Source of the DNA: a virus
Virus record (IMG/VR): IMGVR_UViG_3300025853_000078
Coordinates: 1 to 63,263 of that record
Direction: 5' to 3' (one strand)
Length of the DNA stretch: 63,263 nucleotides
Below, piece by piece: positions 1 to 9,195 of this stretch. The number at the start of each line of letters is the position of its first letter. Positions within the stretch are counted from its first letter, which is position 1. Both the position numbers and the translations under genes were made by a program. The notes below the pieces were generated by a model. That model did not search any database. It was given only the letters and a program-made list of their open reading frames with translations, and had not been told where the DNA came from.

Positions 1-1994
1 AAGCTACTAGTGAAGAAGAGCTTCAGAAGAGATTATCAGAATTTGAACATTATAGAAATTATACTTACCAAGATAAAAGAGAAGAGGCTGGTACTTGGAT
101 ACTAAAACATCTTTGGGAAGAACAGGGTATGAAAATGAAACTTGATAAAGGTTTCAAAGATGCTCTTATTGCAGGTGAAGAAATATATCAATGGGATATA
201 GTTGCAGGACAACCTGTATTATTAAAACATAATCCTCTTAACGTACATACGGTACGTAGTGGAGAATCTCCTTATATAGAGGATGCTGAGATTATAGTAA
301 TTGATAGCTACTATGCTCCAGGTAAAATAATAGATGAATACAACGAATACTTAACTCCTAGTGAAATAGACCAAATTGAAAAAAGGTCTTTAAATTCTAC
401 AGGTTTAGGTGAAAGCTCTTATCCAGATGCAACAATGGATCGTAGAGATATGGTTGATAACACTATTGATACTGCTATATTTGAAACAAATCTTAATGAG
501 CATTCTGCTCCATTTGATTCTAATGGTAATGTAAGAGTTACTAAAGTATATTGGAAATCAATGCGTAAGATGCAAAAGGTAAAGTATTATGATGAGTTTG
601 GTGATGAACAATCAGAACTTATGCCTGAACAGTATGTTGTAGATAAAGACAAAGGTGAGGAGTCTAAAGTTATTTGGATTAGTGAATGGTGGGAAGGACA
701 TAAAATAGCTTCTGGTAATTTATCAGAAGATGGTATATATGTAAAGATGCAGGTTAGACCTGTACAATACAGAAGAATGGAAAACCCATCTCTTTGTTAT
801 CCTGGAATAATAGGTACAATATATAATACTAATGATAATGTAGCAATGTCATTCTATGACAGAATGAAGCCTTATCAATATATGTATAATGCATTAATGT
901 ATAATGTAGAATTAGCATTATCTACTAACTGGGGAAAAATACTTAAACTAGATGTTACTCAAGTTCCTGATGGATGGGATGTAGAGAAGTGGATGAGTTA
1001 TGCTAAGTATTTAAAAATTGCCCCTATTGATCCATTTAAAGAAGGGAAGAAAGGTGCAGCATTAGGAAAGATAAGTGGAAACTTACAATCTAGTAATGCA
1101 AATCCTGTTATTGATATGTCTCAAGGTAATGCTATACAGCTTTACATTATGATGATGGAGCATATTAAACAAGAAGTTGGAGAAATAGTTGGTGTATCTA
1201 AAGCTAGAGAAGGTTCTATATCTCCTAGTTCTACATCTGGTAATGTACAAAGAGAGGTTGTTCAATCATCTCATATTACAGAATACTATTTTGCTGAACA
1301 TGCTGACGTAAAGAAAAGAGTTTTAGCAACTGGATTAGAAACAGCTAAACTTGCTTGGGGAGAATCTAAAACTAAGAAGTTACAGTTTGTTACAAATGAT
1401 ATGGCAACAAAAATGATATCTGTGGATATGGAAGATATTCGTAGTATTGATTTTGATATGCATATTAGTAATTCTAGAGATGATCAAGAATTATTAGAGA
1501 ATATGAAACAACTTGCTCACGCAGGAATACAAAATGATAAGATTACATTTAGTGAACTTATGGATATTTATAACTCTGATTCATTATCTGCAATTAGAAG
1601 AAAGATAGAAAAGGGTGAAGCTAACAAAACAGAAAGAGATCAGAAGCAGGCTGAACAAGCTGAAAGAATGCAGTCTGAACAAATACAAGCTGCAGCTCAA
1701 GAGAAAGAGAAAGAAAGAGCTCATGATTTTGATTTAGAAGTATTGAAAGGTCAAAATGCTGTTACATTAGAACAACTTAAAGCACAACTTAAAACTGTTG
1801 AAAAAGGTTTCGATGGAGATAAAGATGGAATCAGGGATGATGTAGAGATAGTTAAAACTCAGATGCAAAAAGATGCAGAATCTTTAGAGAATGAAAAAGC
1901 TCGTAATCATGAGGCATCAGAAAATGCAAAAGATAGGTATAATAAAAAAGAATTAGAAAGAATAAAGTTAAAAAACAAAGCTAAACCTAAATAG
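1..1994 (+). CDS. portal protein, 5'-truncated by window edge
   Basis: This is probably the dodecameric portal, the DNA gateway at the unique capsid vertex to which terminase and the tail barrel dock. The reading frame is already open at base 3, so the gene begins upstream of the window; the first ATG at 129 is an internal Met, and at least 663 residues are present. The middle is rich in Trp/Tyr and resembles crAss-like portals. The C-terminal 150 residues are charged and coiled-coil-like. They contain a calcium-loop-like motif, DGDKDGIRDDVE (nt about 1815-1850), reminiscent of EF-hand/dockerin loops. Identity rests on position directly before scaffold and capsid genes plus overall length and character. 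No catalytic motif is expected. The terminase gene would lie just upstream. Confidence 0.78.
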   Translation, partial: ATSEEELQKRLSEFEHYRNYTYQDKREEAGTWILKHLWEEQGMKMKLDKGFKDALIAGEEIYQWDIVAGQPVLLKHNPLNVHTVRSGESPYIEDAEIIVIDSYYAPGKIIDEYNEYLTPSEIDQIEKRSLNSTGLGESSYPDATMDRRDMVDNTIDTAIFETNLNEHSAPFDSNGNVRVTKVYWKSMRKMQKVKYYDEFGDEQSELMPEQYVVDKDKGEESKVIWISEWWEGHKIASGNLSEDGIYVKMQVRPVQYRRMENPSLCYPGIIGTIYNTNDNVAMSFYDRMKPYQYMYNALMYNVELALSTNWGKILKLDVTQVPDGWDVEKWMSYAKYLKIAPIDPFKEGKKGAALGKISGNLQSSNANPVIDMSQGNAIQLYIMMMEHIKQEVGEIVGVSKAREGSISPSSTSGNVQREVVQSSHITEYYFAEHADVKKRVLATGLETAKLAWGESKTKKLQFVTNDMATKMISVDMEDIRSIDFDMHISNSRDDQELLENMKQLAHAGIQNDKITFSELMDIYNSDSLSAIRRKIEKGEANKTERDQKQAEQAERMQSEQIQAAAQEKEKERAHDFDLEVLKGQNAVTLEQLKAQLKTVEKGFDGDKDGIRDDVEIVKTQMQKDAESLENEKARNHEASENAKDRYNKKELERIKLKNKAKPK

Positions 1995-2078
1995 GCTATA
2001 GGAGATATTATAAATAATATATATAGCTATTTGAAGTATTGCTTTTATTAATAATAATTACGTAAAATTGTATAAGAG

Positions 2079-3224
2079 ATGAAGAAAGGAGAAGACAGTC
2101 TATTCGGTGGGGTAAGTTTAGATGGTGGTAGTAAAGGTCCCGATGATGTTAAAAATGAGGTAGATGAATCATTTTTTACAGAAGAACCAACAGAAACTGG
2201 AGAAACTACAGAAGATCCTGTGGTAGAACCAACAGATACAGATACAGATGGGGGAACGCCTTCAGATGAACCAGGAGTAGATACTTCTGAATTTGAAAAA
2301 GATGTAGACACAATAAAGGATATTACTTCAAGTAGTGATCCCTCAGCAGACAATTCTTCTTCTCCGTTACAACTTGTAGCTTCAACTCTCCTTGCTGAGG
2401 GGCTCATTACTCTTGATGATGATGCTAAAGTTGAAAATGCAAAAGACCTTATAGAAGGTTGGAGAAAGAAAATGTCAGAAAGTGAATATTCAGATCTTAC
2501 TGAATCACAGAAGACTTATCTTGATGGATTAAGAAATGGGATTCCTGAAGAAGATATAAAGCAAAACTTTACTAACATTAAAGCTTTAGATAGTCTTCCA
2601 GATGGTGCAATTGATGCAGATGAGAATTTGAGAAAAACATTAATCACTGAAAACTGGATAGCAAAAGGATTATCAAAAGAAGAAGCTGAGAAAATGACTT
2701 CTAGAAGTATTGACTTAGGTGAAGATATAGATGATGCTAAATCAGCATTTACTTCTTTAAGAGAGATAGAGACTAATAGAGTAGCTAAAGAATTAGAATC
2801 TATTAAGAAACAAAAAGAAGAAGATGATAAAAAGAATGCTGAAAAGTTATCAGCGTTAAAAGAAAATATTTTAAACAAGGAAGAATTTATTCCTAACATT
2901 AAAATAAACTCTACAACTAAAGAAAAGATATTTAACAATATGACTAAGGTTGTAGGTTATGATGATAAAGGTAATGGTATAAATGCTCTTACTCAAGCTA
3001 GATTAAAAGATCCGGAAAAGTTTGAGATGATGGAATCATATTTTTATACTATAACAAAAGGATTTACAGATTTTAGTAAATTAACTAATTCAGCTAAAAC
3101 ATCAGCTGTTGAAGAATTAGATAGTAAATTAAAAAGTAATCAATCTGGTGGTGGAATACCAAAAGAAATACGAAGTTCATCAGCTAATGGATTAGCTGCA
3201 GCTTTAAAAAATTATAAAAGTTAA
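2079..3224 (+). CDS. probable capsid scaffolding / head assembly protein
   Basis: This is a 381-residue, highly charged, mostly helical protein between portal and major capsid genes, the usual place for a scaffold. The N-terminal 80 residues are very acidic and rich in Thr, Ser, Pro and Gly, hence likely disordered. Residues about 90-290 are Lys/Glu-rich helix, including a long stretch around 215-255 that should form a coiled coil. The C-terminus is basic, with a Gly-rich linker (QSGGGIPKE), as in scaffolds that bind the coat protein. No protease motif is visible. Family membership is inferred from context and composition; an internal head protein is the alternative. Confidence 0.55.
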   Translation: MKKGEDSLFGGVSLDGGSKGPDDVKNEVDESFFTEEPTETGETTEDPVVEPTDTDTDGGTPSDEPGVDTSEFEKDVDTIKDITSSSDPSADNSSSPLQLVASTLLAEGLITLDDDAKVENAKDLIEGWRKKMSESEYSDLTESQKTYLDGLRNGIPEEDIKQNFTNIKALDSLPDGAIDADENLRKTLITENWIAKGLSKEEAEKMTSRSIDLGEDIDDAKSAFTSLREIETNRVAKELESIKKQKEEDDKKNAEKLSALKENILNKEEFIPNIKINSTTKEKIFNNMTKVVGYDDKGNGINALTQARLKDPEKFEMMESYFYTITKGFTDFSKLTNSAKTSAVEELDSKLKSNQSGGGIPKEIRSSSANGLAAALKNYKS

Positions 3225-3254
3225 AAAATTACAAACTCAATAAATAAATAAATA

Positions 3255-4721
3255 ATGGCAAAAATAAGTGAATTACAAATGACAGATGCAACTTCTTGGA
3301 AGGGGTTGACAACTGAGAATCACTTGGGAGCTATCTGGGCATTAAGTCCACAGAAAGCTAACGATATTGTTACTAAAATTCAACAAAACTATTTTGGTAA
3401 TGATATAGATTCAATTTTAAATAAATTCCCTGTGAAGGAATTTGAAGATGATAGGGATTATTACTGGGAACTAGAATCTCAATTAATTGATAACTTACCT
3501 GTAGTAGAAGTACGAGTAGATGGTACAGCTGTTACTGCAGCATCTCAAGCTGGTATTGGGTTCTCTGAATTTGATATGGTATTCCCTAAAGATTGGTTTT
3601 CAAATAGAGAACTTATCGTAGGTGAGCAAAATGAATTATATCCAATTAGAATTAAATCTAATGGTAGATCTGAGGGTGTTAATACAGTATATACTTGTGA
3701 ATTAATGACAGGTACTGCTACTGATTTCATTCCTTTTGAAGAAATTTCAGGTGGTCAATTATTCTCTAGAGAATTTGCTCCAGTTGAAAGAACAATGTCT
3801 GAAGGTGGTAGACAAATTAAACACAAGTCTCATATCACTATGAGAAATGCATTCTCTCAAATTAGAATTGAGAAAGCTACTCCAGGTAACTTATCAGGAA
3901 AGAAAATGGGAACATTTATCTTAGATGATAAAGGGAATAAGCATAGAATGTGGCAACAGTATGAGTCTTTCATGTTTGACATGGAGTTCAGACAAGATAT
4001 TAGCAGATTGTTAATGTTTGGAACTTCTAACAGAACTGAGAATGGTGATTACATGCAAAAAGGTGAATCAGGATATTCTATCGTACAAGGTTCAGGATTA
4101 AGAGAGCAGTGTGAAGCTTCTAATACAACTTTATACACTACTTTTGATATCAACTCTTTATCTAAAAGACTTTTAGATTTATCTGAAGGTAAATTAGGAT
4201 ATGATGAAAGAAACTTTGTAGCTTCTACAGGTGAACGTGGTGCATTCCAATTTCATCAAGCTTTAGAGGATCATTCTCAATTATTTACTCCTTCAAGAGA
4301 AACTATGAGAATTGGTGCAGCATCTGCTGACTATGCTAACAAAGGTATGTCATATGGTGGACAGTTTGTTGAATATATTGGACCTAACATGACTAAGTTT
4401 AACTTATCAGTTGATTCTATTTATGACAACAGACATAGAAACAAAGTTGCTCATCCAGATGGTGGTGTTACTGAATCATACAGATATGATATCTATGATA
4501 TAGGAACAACTAATGGTGAAGCAAACATTAGAAAAGTAAAACCTGCAGGTATGGATATTATCCATAAATACATTCCAGGTTTACGTAATCCTTTCTCTCC
4601 AGATGGTGAAATTGCACCAATGGGAACTGCTAAGGATGCATGGGAAGAGCATAAATTCTACTGTGGTGGAGTTATGGTAACTGACCCAACTAAAACTGCT
4701 CACTTTATCTATAACGGATAA
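3255..4721 (+). CDS. major capsid protein (HK97-fold, crAss-like)
   Basis: This 488-residue protein has the length of Crassvirales major capsid proteins (about 490) and sits in the conserved place after the scaffold. It would form the icosahedral shell. Features typical of the family include a mixed alpha/beta composition without long disordered tracts and a helical N-arm (residues 1-60). A central stretch (about 190-260) has conserved-looking aromatic and arginine residues, including MWQQYESFMFDMEFRQDI. Start ATG is preceded by an A/T-only leader (aataaataaataATG) without a Shine-Dalgarno, as in highly expressed Bacteroidota genes. It is followed at once by a strong intrinsic terminator, consistent with a very abundant transcript. 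Confidence 0.85.
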   Translation: MAKISELQMTDATSWKGLTTENHLGAIWALSPQKANDIVTKIQQNYFGNDIDSILNKFPVKEFEDDRDYYWELESQLIDNLPVVEVRVDGTAVTAASQAGIGFSEFDMVFPKDWFSNRELIVGEQNELYPIRIKSNGRSEGVNTVYTCELMTGTATDFIPFEEISGGQLFSREFAPVERTMSEGGRQIKHKSHITMRNAFSQIRIEKATPGNLSGKKMGTFILDDKGNKHRMWQQYESFMFDMEFRQDISRLLMFGTSNRTENGDYMQKGESGYSIVQGSGLREQCEASNTTLYTTFDINSLSKRLLDLSEGKLGYDERNFVASTGERGAFQFHQALEDHSQLFTPSRETMRIGAASADYANKGMSYGGQFVEYIGPNMTKFNLSVDSIYDNRHRNKVAHPDGGVTESYRYDIYDIGTTNGEANIRKVKPAGMDIIHKYIPGLRNPFSPDGEIAPMGTAKDAWEEHKFYCGGVMVTDPTKTAHFIYNG

Positions 4722-4734
4722 TCAAGCATAAACT

Positions 4735-4766
4735 AAAAAGGTAGCTCCTTCGGGAGTTACCCTTTT
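4735..4766 (+). terminator. intrinsic terminator after the capsid gene
   Basis: A 9-bp stem GGTAGCTCC / GGAGTTACC (one G-T wobble) closes a UUCG tetraloop and is flanked by AAAAA on the left and CTTTT on the right. It lies 14 bases after the capsid stop codon and ends or attenuates the head transcript. The T tract is short (four), so read-through into the next genes is likely. Confidence 0.85.
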
Positions 4767-4794
4767 ATATTTTTAATAATTAATTTTTGGAGAA

Positions 4795-5715
4795 ATGGAA
4801 GAAGAAAACAAAAATGAAGCTGTAAACACAGTTGAAAGAACAGAAGTAAAAAAAGAATTTACACTACCTAATAAAAAAGTAACTGTTAGATTAGTAGACA
4901 GAGCAAGAGGTGTAGTGAAAGATAAAGATCATGTTATGTATAACATGTTACCAGGAACAGATTTTGAAGTCTGCCCTAAACACATTAAAGGGACATCTAA
5001 TATAGATTGTCCTCTTAATAAAGAGGAAATAGAGTTCTTTGAAAGTAAAGTAAAGTCTGGGATGACATTTGAGGTAGGTGATTTATCTCCTTATGCTCCC
5101 AAGGCAAGTAATTTTTGGTATAGTAAAAGAGCTAAGATTCTTTTAACCAATAGAGACTTAGAATTAGATTTATCTAAAGCTATTGATTACTTAAAGTATA
5201 AAATACTATTAAGTAATACTAATATTGTAGCTCCTAGTGCAGCTGATGAATTTAAAAAGAAAAGTTATGTATTTGTTATTACATCTGATGATGAACAACA
5301 AAAGAAAACTATCTCTAAAGGTGATGAAAAGAAAAGAGCTTGGAAGATTGCTACTAGATTAGAAGATGACATAGAAGGAATGATTGATTACCTTAATGTA
5401 ATTGGTAAAAGAGTATCAGAAAATTCTAAGAGATCTTTCTTAATATCAGAAATTGATAAACAAGTAGAAACTAATATTAAGGAGTTCTTGAGTACATTAG
5501 AAGATCCTCAGTATGAAACAAAAGTATTATTAACTAAATCATTACAAAATAAATCTGTAATTAGAGATGGACATAAATACTTTTTAGCTAGTGGTGATGA
5601 ATTAGTTATGAGAGGTGATCTTAATAACTTATCAGGAGCACTTAACTTCTTAGAAGCTGATGAGAATCAAGATATAAGATTAATGTTAGAAGCTAAACTA
5701 ATAAAAAATAAATAA
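4795..5715 (+). CDS. conserved virion-region protein, unknown function
   Basis: This 306-residue hydrophilic protein follows the capsid terminator. The N-terminal 25 residues are acidic and disordered. Residues 25-110 look beta-rich (KVTVRLVDRARGVV). The remainder is helical, with many Lys/Glu pairs. Four Cys/His-containing spots (VCPKHIKG, DCPLN) are too sparse to call a zinc finger. Genes at this place in crAss-like phages encode conserved head-associated or assembly proteins. I recognise no domain; a head accessory role is inference from position only. Confidence 0.5.
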   Translation: MEEENKNEAVNTVERTEVKKEFTLPNKKVTVRLVDRARGVVKDKDHVMYNMLPGTDFEVCPKHIKGTSNIDCPLNKEEIEFFESKVKSGMTFEVGDLSPYAPKASNFWYSKRAKILLTNRDLELDLSKAIDYLKYKILLSNTNIVAPSAADEFKKKSYVFVITSDDEQQKKTISKGDEKKRAWKIATRLEDDIEGMIDYLNVIGKRVSENSKRSFLISEIDKQVETNIKEFLSTLEDPQYETKVLLTKSLQNKSVIRDGHKYFLASGDELVMRGDLNNLSGALNFLEADENQDIRLMLEAKLIKNK

Positions 5716-5718
5716 TAA

Positions 5719-6426
5719 ATGAATGCTAATGAAATGTCATATGAGTTTGATGTCATCTACGATAAAGTAGCTAGTGCAGAAAGTCCAGGATATACAGATA
5801 AAGAAAAATCTATATTCTTGAGTAAAGCACAAGAAATACTTACTAAGAGATATCAACCTGCTGAGTTTACTGAACGTAGACGAAGAGACTTTGCTAATAT
5901 AACAAAGACTGTTGACATTACTTCTGCTTCTACTACTCAAGATACAGGAAAGCCTAATGGAACAAGATATGACTTACCTACGGATTTTATGTATGCTGAA
6001 TCAGAAGAAGCTACTATCACAAGTTCTAATAGTTGTTTTAATAACACTAGAATACCTGTGGATGTTAAAAGAGAAGCTGAGTATACAACTCAAATTAAAA
6101 ACCCATTCAAAAAACCTATGGTAAATGGAGGAATCCATGACTGTGCTTGGAGAATGGATTACAATGATAATACAAATGGTATTAAAAGAGTAGATCTTAT
6201 AACAGATGGAACTTTTAGTATTGGTACTTATCATTTAACATATGCTAAAAAACCTGTAGATATTGTTCCCTTTACTGGGGACAATACTACTACAGCTCAA
6301 GTAGATTGTGAATTAAATGATACCATTCATAGAGAGCTTGTAGAAGTAGCAGTAAGGATAGCTTCTGGAGTAACAACTCCTCAAGAGTATCAAATTAAAT
6401 TAAACGAAGAAAAAATTAATAATTAA
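5719..6426 (+). CDS. head-tail connector / ring protein candidate
   Basis: This 235-residue protein starts three bases after the previous stop. Its N-terminal half is helical (MSYEFDVIYDKVAS, then an amphipathic helix containing KSIFLSKAQEILTKRYQ). Its C-terminal half alternates beta strands (RYDLPTDFMYAESEE, ITDGTFSIGTYHLTYAKKP), ending in a short helix. This helix-then-beta plan and its size fit the adaptor/ring proteins stacked under the portal in podovirus-like crAss virions. It resembles the plan of the 259-residue protein at 21948, which is also a ring candidate. The assignment to a specific ring is not possible from sequence alone. Confidence 0.55.
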   Translation: MNANEMSYEFDVIYDKVASAESPGYTDKEKSIFLSKAQEILTKRYQPAEFTERRRRDFANITKTVDITSASTTQDTGKPNGTRYDLPTDFMYAESEEATITSSNSCFNNTRIPVDVKREAEYTTQIKNPFKKPMVNGGIHDCAWRMDYNDNTNGIKRVDLITDGTFSIGTYHLTYAKKPVDIVPFTGDNTTTAQVDCELNDTIHRELVEVAVRIASGVTTPQEYQIKLNEEKINN

Positions 6427-6431
6427 AGACA

Positions 6432-7148
6432 ATGGCAAATATAGATGTAGCTAAAAAAAGAGCTAAAGACCTTATAAACATAAAAAACACTGATGATTCA
6501 ATGCCTTTACATGGTATTCATTTAAAAGAATCTATAGTAAACCCGTTAACAGATGGAACTTCTGATAATATGAAAGTATCAGCTTTAAGTGCAGATACTA
6601 TAAATGAAACTACTGCAGGTAATGGTGTAGTTGTGGATGGCGTGACTATAAAAGATGGTGCGGTAACAAGTACTGGAGTTAATTCTGCTGTAGGTGGAAC
6701 AACTATCTCCACTAATGTAGTTGAATATACTACTGAAGTAACATTGTCTACTACAGAAATTGTAGGAACAAGTGCTGGTAGTTTAGGTCATGCAGGTGGG
6801 GCAATATTAGTTCCAGCGGCTGGAGCAGGAACAGCATTACAATTTGTAAATGCAGTATTAGTTTATGACTATGATACAGCAGCTTATACAGGAGGTGCAG
6901 GAGATAATTTAGTTGTAAATATAGGTTCTGGAGGAGCACAGGTTCCTGTTTCAGGAGCTATAGCAACTACTGATTTAATTACTAAAGCAGGAGACACTGT
7001 TATTAATCTTAGTTCATTAACTAATGATTATGTAATGGCAGTAAATTCTCCTATAAATATGACAGCTACTGAGGTAACTCAACCAGGTACTGCAGCAGGA
7101 GAAATTAGAGTTAATGTGACACATAGAGTTGTAACACTAGGCTTATAA
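6432..7148 (+). CDS. head-fibre / tail-fibre protein with beta-sandwich C-terminus
   Basis: This 238-residue protein has a short helical N-terminus (residues 1-35, probable attachment region). A fibre-like repetitive stretch follows (INETTAGNGVVVDGVTIKDG and similar), then a C-terminal domain of about 140 residues rich in Ala, Gly, Thr and Val. That domain shares a pattern with the C-terminus of the 345-residue protein at 9814: an initial T.TEI/T.AQI strand, then 'iPA.GagtaLqf / iPAqGtnKLIev', then 'YDTAAYtgG / YSTAAYAAGG'. Such C-terminal heads trimerise and bind glycans in gut-phage fibres. The position between a connector gene and an abundant structural gene suggests a head fibre. Function is inferred. 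Confidence 0.5.
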   Translation: MANIDVAKKRAKDLINIKNTDDSMPLHGIHLKESIVNPLTDGTSDNMKVSALSADTINETTAGNGVVVDGVTIKDGAVTSTGVNSAVGGTTISTNVVEYTTEVTLSTTEIVGTSAGSLGHAGGAILVPAAGAGTALQFVNAVLVYDYDTAAYTGGAGDNLVVNIGSGGAQVPVSGAIATTDLITKAGDTVINLSSLTNDYVMAVNSPINMTATEVTQPGTAAGEIRVNVTHRVVTLGL

Positions 7149-7196
7149 AATAAGTAAACAAAGTAAATTATATATATTAATTAAAACAATAATAAA

Positions 7197-8543
7197 ATGG
7201 CAAATTTTAGTCAAAATGATCATCAGATGATCTTAGTTGGAAAGGATGTAGCAATTACTGCTTCTCCGGGATCACCAAATGGATTAGCTGATGGGGAAAT
7301 AAGATGTTTCACACCAGGTGGTACAGTAATAGCAGAAGGAACAATAGCTAACGATGAGTTCGTAGTAGTATTAGGTAGAGGTTCTAATGATACTCCATTG
7401 GTTTCTCCAAAAATTAAAAAAGACTGGGTAAAGAGAATCTCTAAAAAAGATTACACTGCACCTACAGCTCAATTAGATTATGTTGGTTATAATGGAACTA
7501 GCGGATCTATCGTAACAAATAACAATACAGTATATAGAGCAAGTATTGCTTTAGAAGAAAGTCCAACAACTAATCATGGTGGTGTATACATAAAAGATAT
7601 GGTGTATTCATCTGATTCTTCTGCTACTCAAGCTGAGATAGCTATAGGTTTAGCTGGATCTGGTGTTGGTAACTTCAGCAGAGAATATGATAAATCTATA
7701 TCATTCAAAGCAATTTGTAACTCAGCAGTTACAGCTGCTAATGATTTTGTTAATAACATAACTGTTGTTAATGGATCAAAAGTAGTTAGTGTTGCAACTG
7801 CTATTACATGGGGTGCTGGAGCAACAACTTTAGCTATTGGAGATTTCGTAAGAATGGGATCTAATGGTGCTGGTACAGCATTAACTGATGATGTTTATAA
7901 GGTTACTGCAGTAGATACAACAAACTTAAATTTCACAGTGGATAGACCAGTACAAATTACAAGTCAAGTTTTAACTGCTGCAAGTTCAGATGCTGAAGTA
8001 ATTGCTGCCGCTACAGGAGCCGCTGCAGACTGGGGTGTTTCTTTAACAGGATTAACTTTAGATTTCAAATTAGGTAAAATTGATAACGCTGTTGCAAAAT
8101 GGAATTTATCTTTAGATGCTGACTCTTTTGGAGCAACTACTTTGACTAACTCTACTACTGCAACTCCAGGATCTGGAAGTTATAACCAAGTAGCTGAATT
8201 AGAGCATTTCTTAAATGGTAACAATGGTGAGAACTTCAGAACTGGAGAACCTAACATTTATAGCTATACTAAAATGGCTCAATCTTCTGAAACTTATGAC
8301 TTAATTGTTATTGAGTTTGAGAAAGGTAGAACTGATAGTTTAGGTTATGTAAATAGTCCACAATCTCTTATAATTGCAGTACCTGCAGCTGATACAAACG
8401 GTGCTTGGTACGAAGGTTCTTCTGGAACAGCTGATGATACAACTGATGTATTAGAAGATTTATTAGAGGGTGTACCAGCGTACACTACTCAAAATAACTT
8501 TGATGGTTCAGCTTTAACTACAGATGATCTAATTGCTGGATAG
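7197..8543 (+). CDS. abundant virion structural protein, unknown (448 residues)
   Basis: This 448-residue protein is rich in Ala, Thr, Gly, Ser and Asp, with almost no Cys and no signal or membrane segment, typical of a self-assembling extracellular structure. Residues 1-90 look like a beta domain. The centre (about 160-270) resembles an inserted beta-sandwich, with strands such as VVNGSKVVSVATAITWG. The C-terminal third returns to mixed alpha/beta. It carries its own strong terminator, as the capsid gene does, which argues for high copy number. Candidates are a head auxiliary protein or a repeated tail component. I recognise no named family. Confidence 0.5.
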   Translation: MANFSQNDHQMILVGKDVAITASPGSPNGLADGEIRCFTPGGTVIAEGTIANDEFVVVLGRGSNDTPLVSPKIKKDWVKRISKKDYTAPTAQLDYVGYNGTSGSIVTNNNTVYRASIALEESPTTNHGGVYIKDMVYSSDSSATQAEIAIGLAGSGVGNFSREYDKSISFKAICNSAVTAANDFVNNITVVNGSKVVSVATAITWGAGATTLAIGDFVRMGSNGAGTALTDDVYKVTAVDTTNLNFTVDRPVQITSQVLTAASSDAEVIAAATGAAADWGVSLTGLTLDFKLGKIDNAVAKWNLSLDADSFGATTLTNSTTATPGSGSYNQVAELEHFLNGNNGENFRTGEPNIYSYTKMAQSSETYDLIVIEFEKGRTDSLGYVNSPQSLIIAVPAADTNGAWYEGSSGTADDTTDVLEDLLEGVPAYTTQNNFDGSALTTDDLIAG

Positions 8544-8566
8544 TAAATAGTTTTTAACAAAACCAT

Positions 8567-8609
8567 AAAAGGGGAGAGTGTAAGCTTAGCTTCCTCTCCC
8601 TTTTTTTTT
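8567..8609 (+). terminator. strong intrinsic terminator with two-tier stem
   Basis: GGGAGAG pairs with CTCTCCC, enclosing a second small hairpin AAGC-TTA-GCTT, flanked by AAAA on the left and nine T residues on the right. It lies 24 bases after the stop of the 448-residue structural gene. It is one of the strongest-looking terminators in the window. Confidence 0.9.
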
Positions 8610-8631
8610 AATTAATAAAACTATTTAACTC

Positions 8632-9189
8632 ATGGCTATAGCACCAACATTATCAGCTTGTTTCAAAGAAAACAATACCTTATTACAGATTACAGATACT
8701 ACAGGAGCTTATTCTGCAGGTAATACAGGTGGATATGGTTCACCTAATGATGCTAGTACAGATATTACTTCTGCTACTATACTCATTACTTTTCCTGATC
8801 TAACTACTCAAACAGTAGATGTAACTACAGAGATTAATGCTCAAGTAGTAACAGGTAACTATGTATTTACAGATATTACACCTACCAGCACTGCTGATGG
8901 AGTGTATTCCTTTTTATATACAGTAGTGTCTCCATCAGGAACAGTTACTACAACATTACATAAACTTTTTTTAGGTAAAGTTAGATGCTGTTTAGATAAA
9001 TTAGCTAAAGACTTACCAGATAAGTTATGTAGTGAATGTGATACGAATGCTTTTATAGATAGACTTTTGTTTGCAGAAGGATTATATAAAGGCTTATTAA
9101 GCTTAGGAGGATGCTACAACTTAGCAGGAATAAGCAAATTATTAACCAAACTTCAAGCTCTTTGTGACTTTGAAGATTGTAATTGTTAA
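8632..9189 (+). CDS. cysteine-rich tail appendage protein
   Basis: This 185-residue protein begins the tail-appendage cluster. Residues 1-115 form an Ig-like, beta-rich domain full of Thr (TSATILITFPDLTTQTVDVT, then a YSFLYTVVSPSG strand). Residues 116-185 switch to a helical segment with eight cysteines (KVRCCLDK, KLCSECD, GGCYNL, ALCDFEDCNC), giving nine in all. The Cys-rich helical tail resembles the whole of the 86-residue protein at 10854, suggesting a shared docking or cross-linking module. Function in receptor binding or fibre attachment is inferred from the neighbourhood. Confidence 0.5.
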   Translation: MAIAPTLSACFKENNTLLQITDTTGAYSAGNTGGYGSPNDASTDITSATILITFPDLTTQTVDVTTEINAQVVTGNYVFTDITPTSTADGVYSFLYTVVSPSGTVTTTLHKLFLGKVRCCLDKLAKDLPDKLCSECDTNAFIDRLLFAEGLYKGLLSLGGCYNLAGISKLLTKLQALCDFEDCNC

Positions 9190-9195
9190 AAAAAT

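Noticed and set aside
2048-2938. Serine-rich open frames on the - strand opposite the scaffold gene
   Set aside because: They mirror the acidic, Glu/Lys-rich codons of the scaffold gene on the + strand, have no separate start signals and overlap it fully.
5912-6234. Overlapping frames on both strands within the connector gene at 5719
   Set aside because: Low-complexity Leu/Ile translations, out of frame with a well-spaced gene and without start context.
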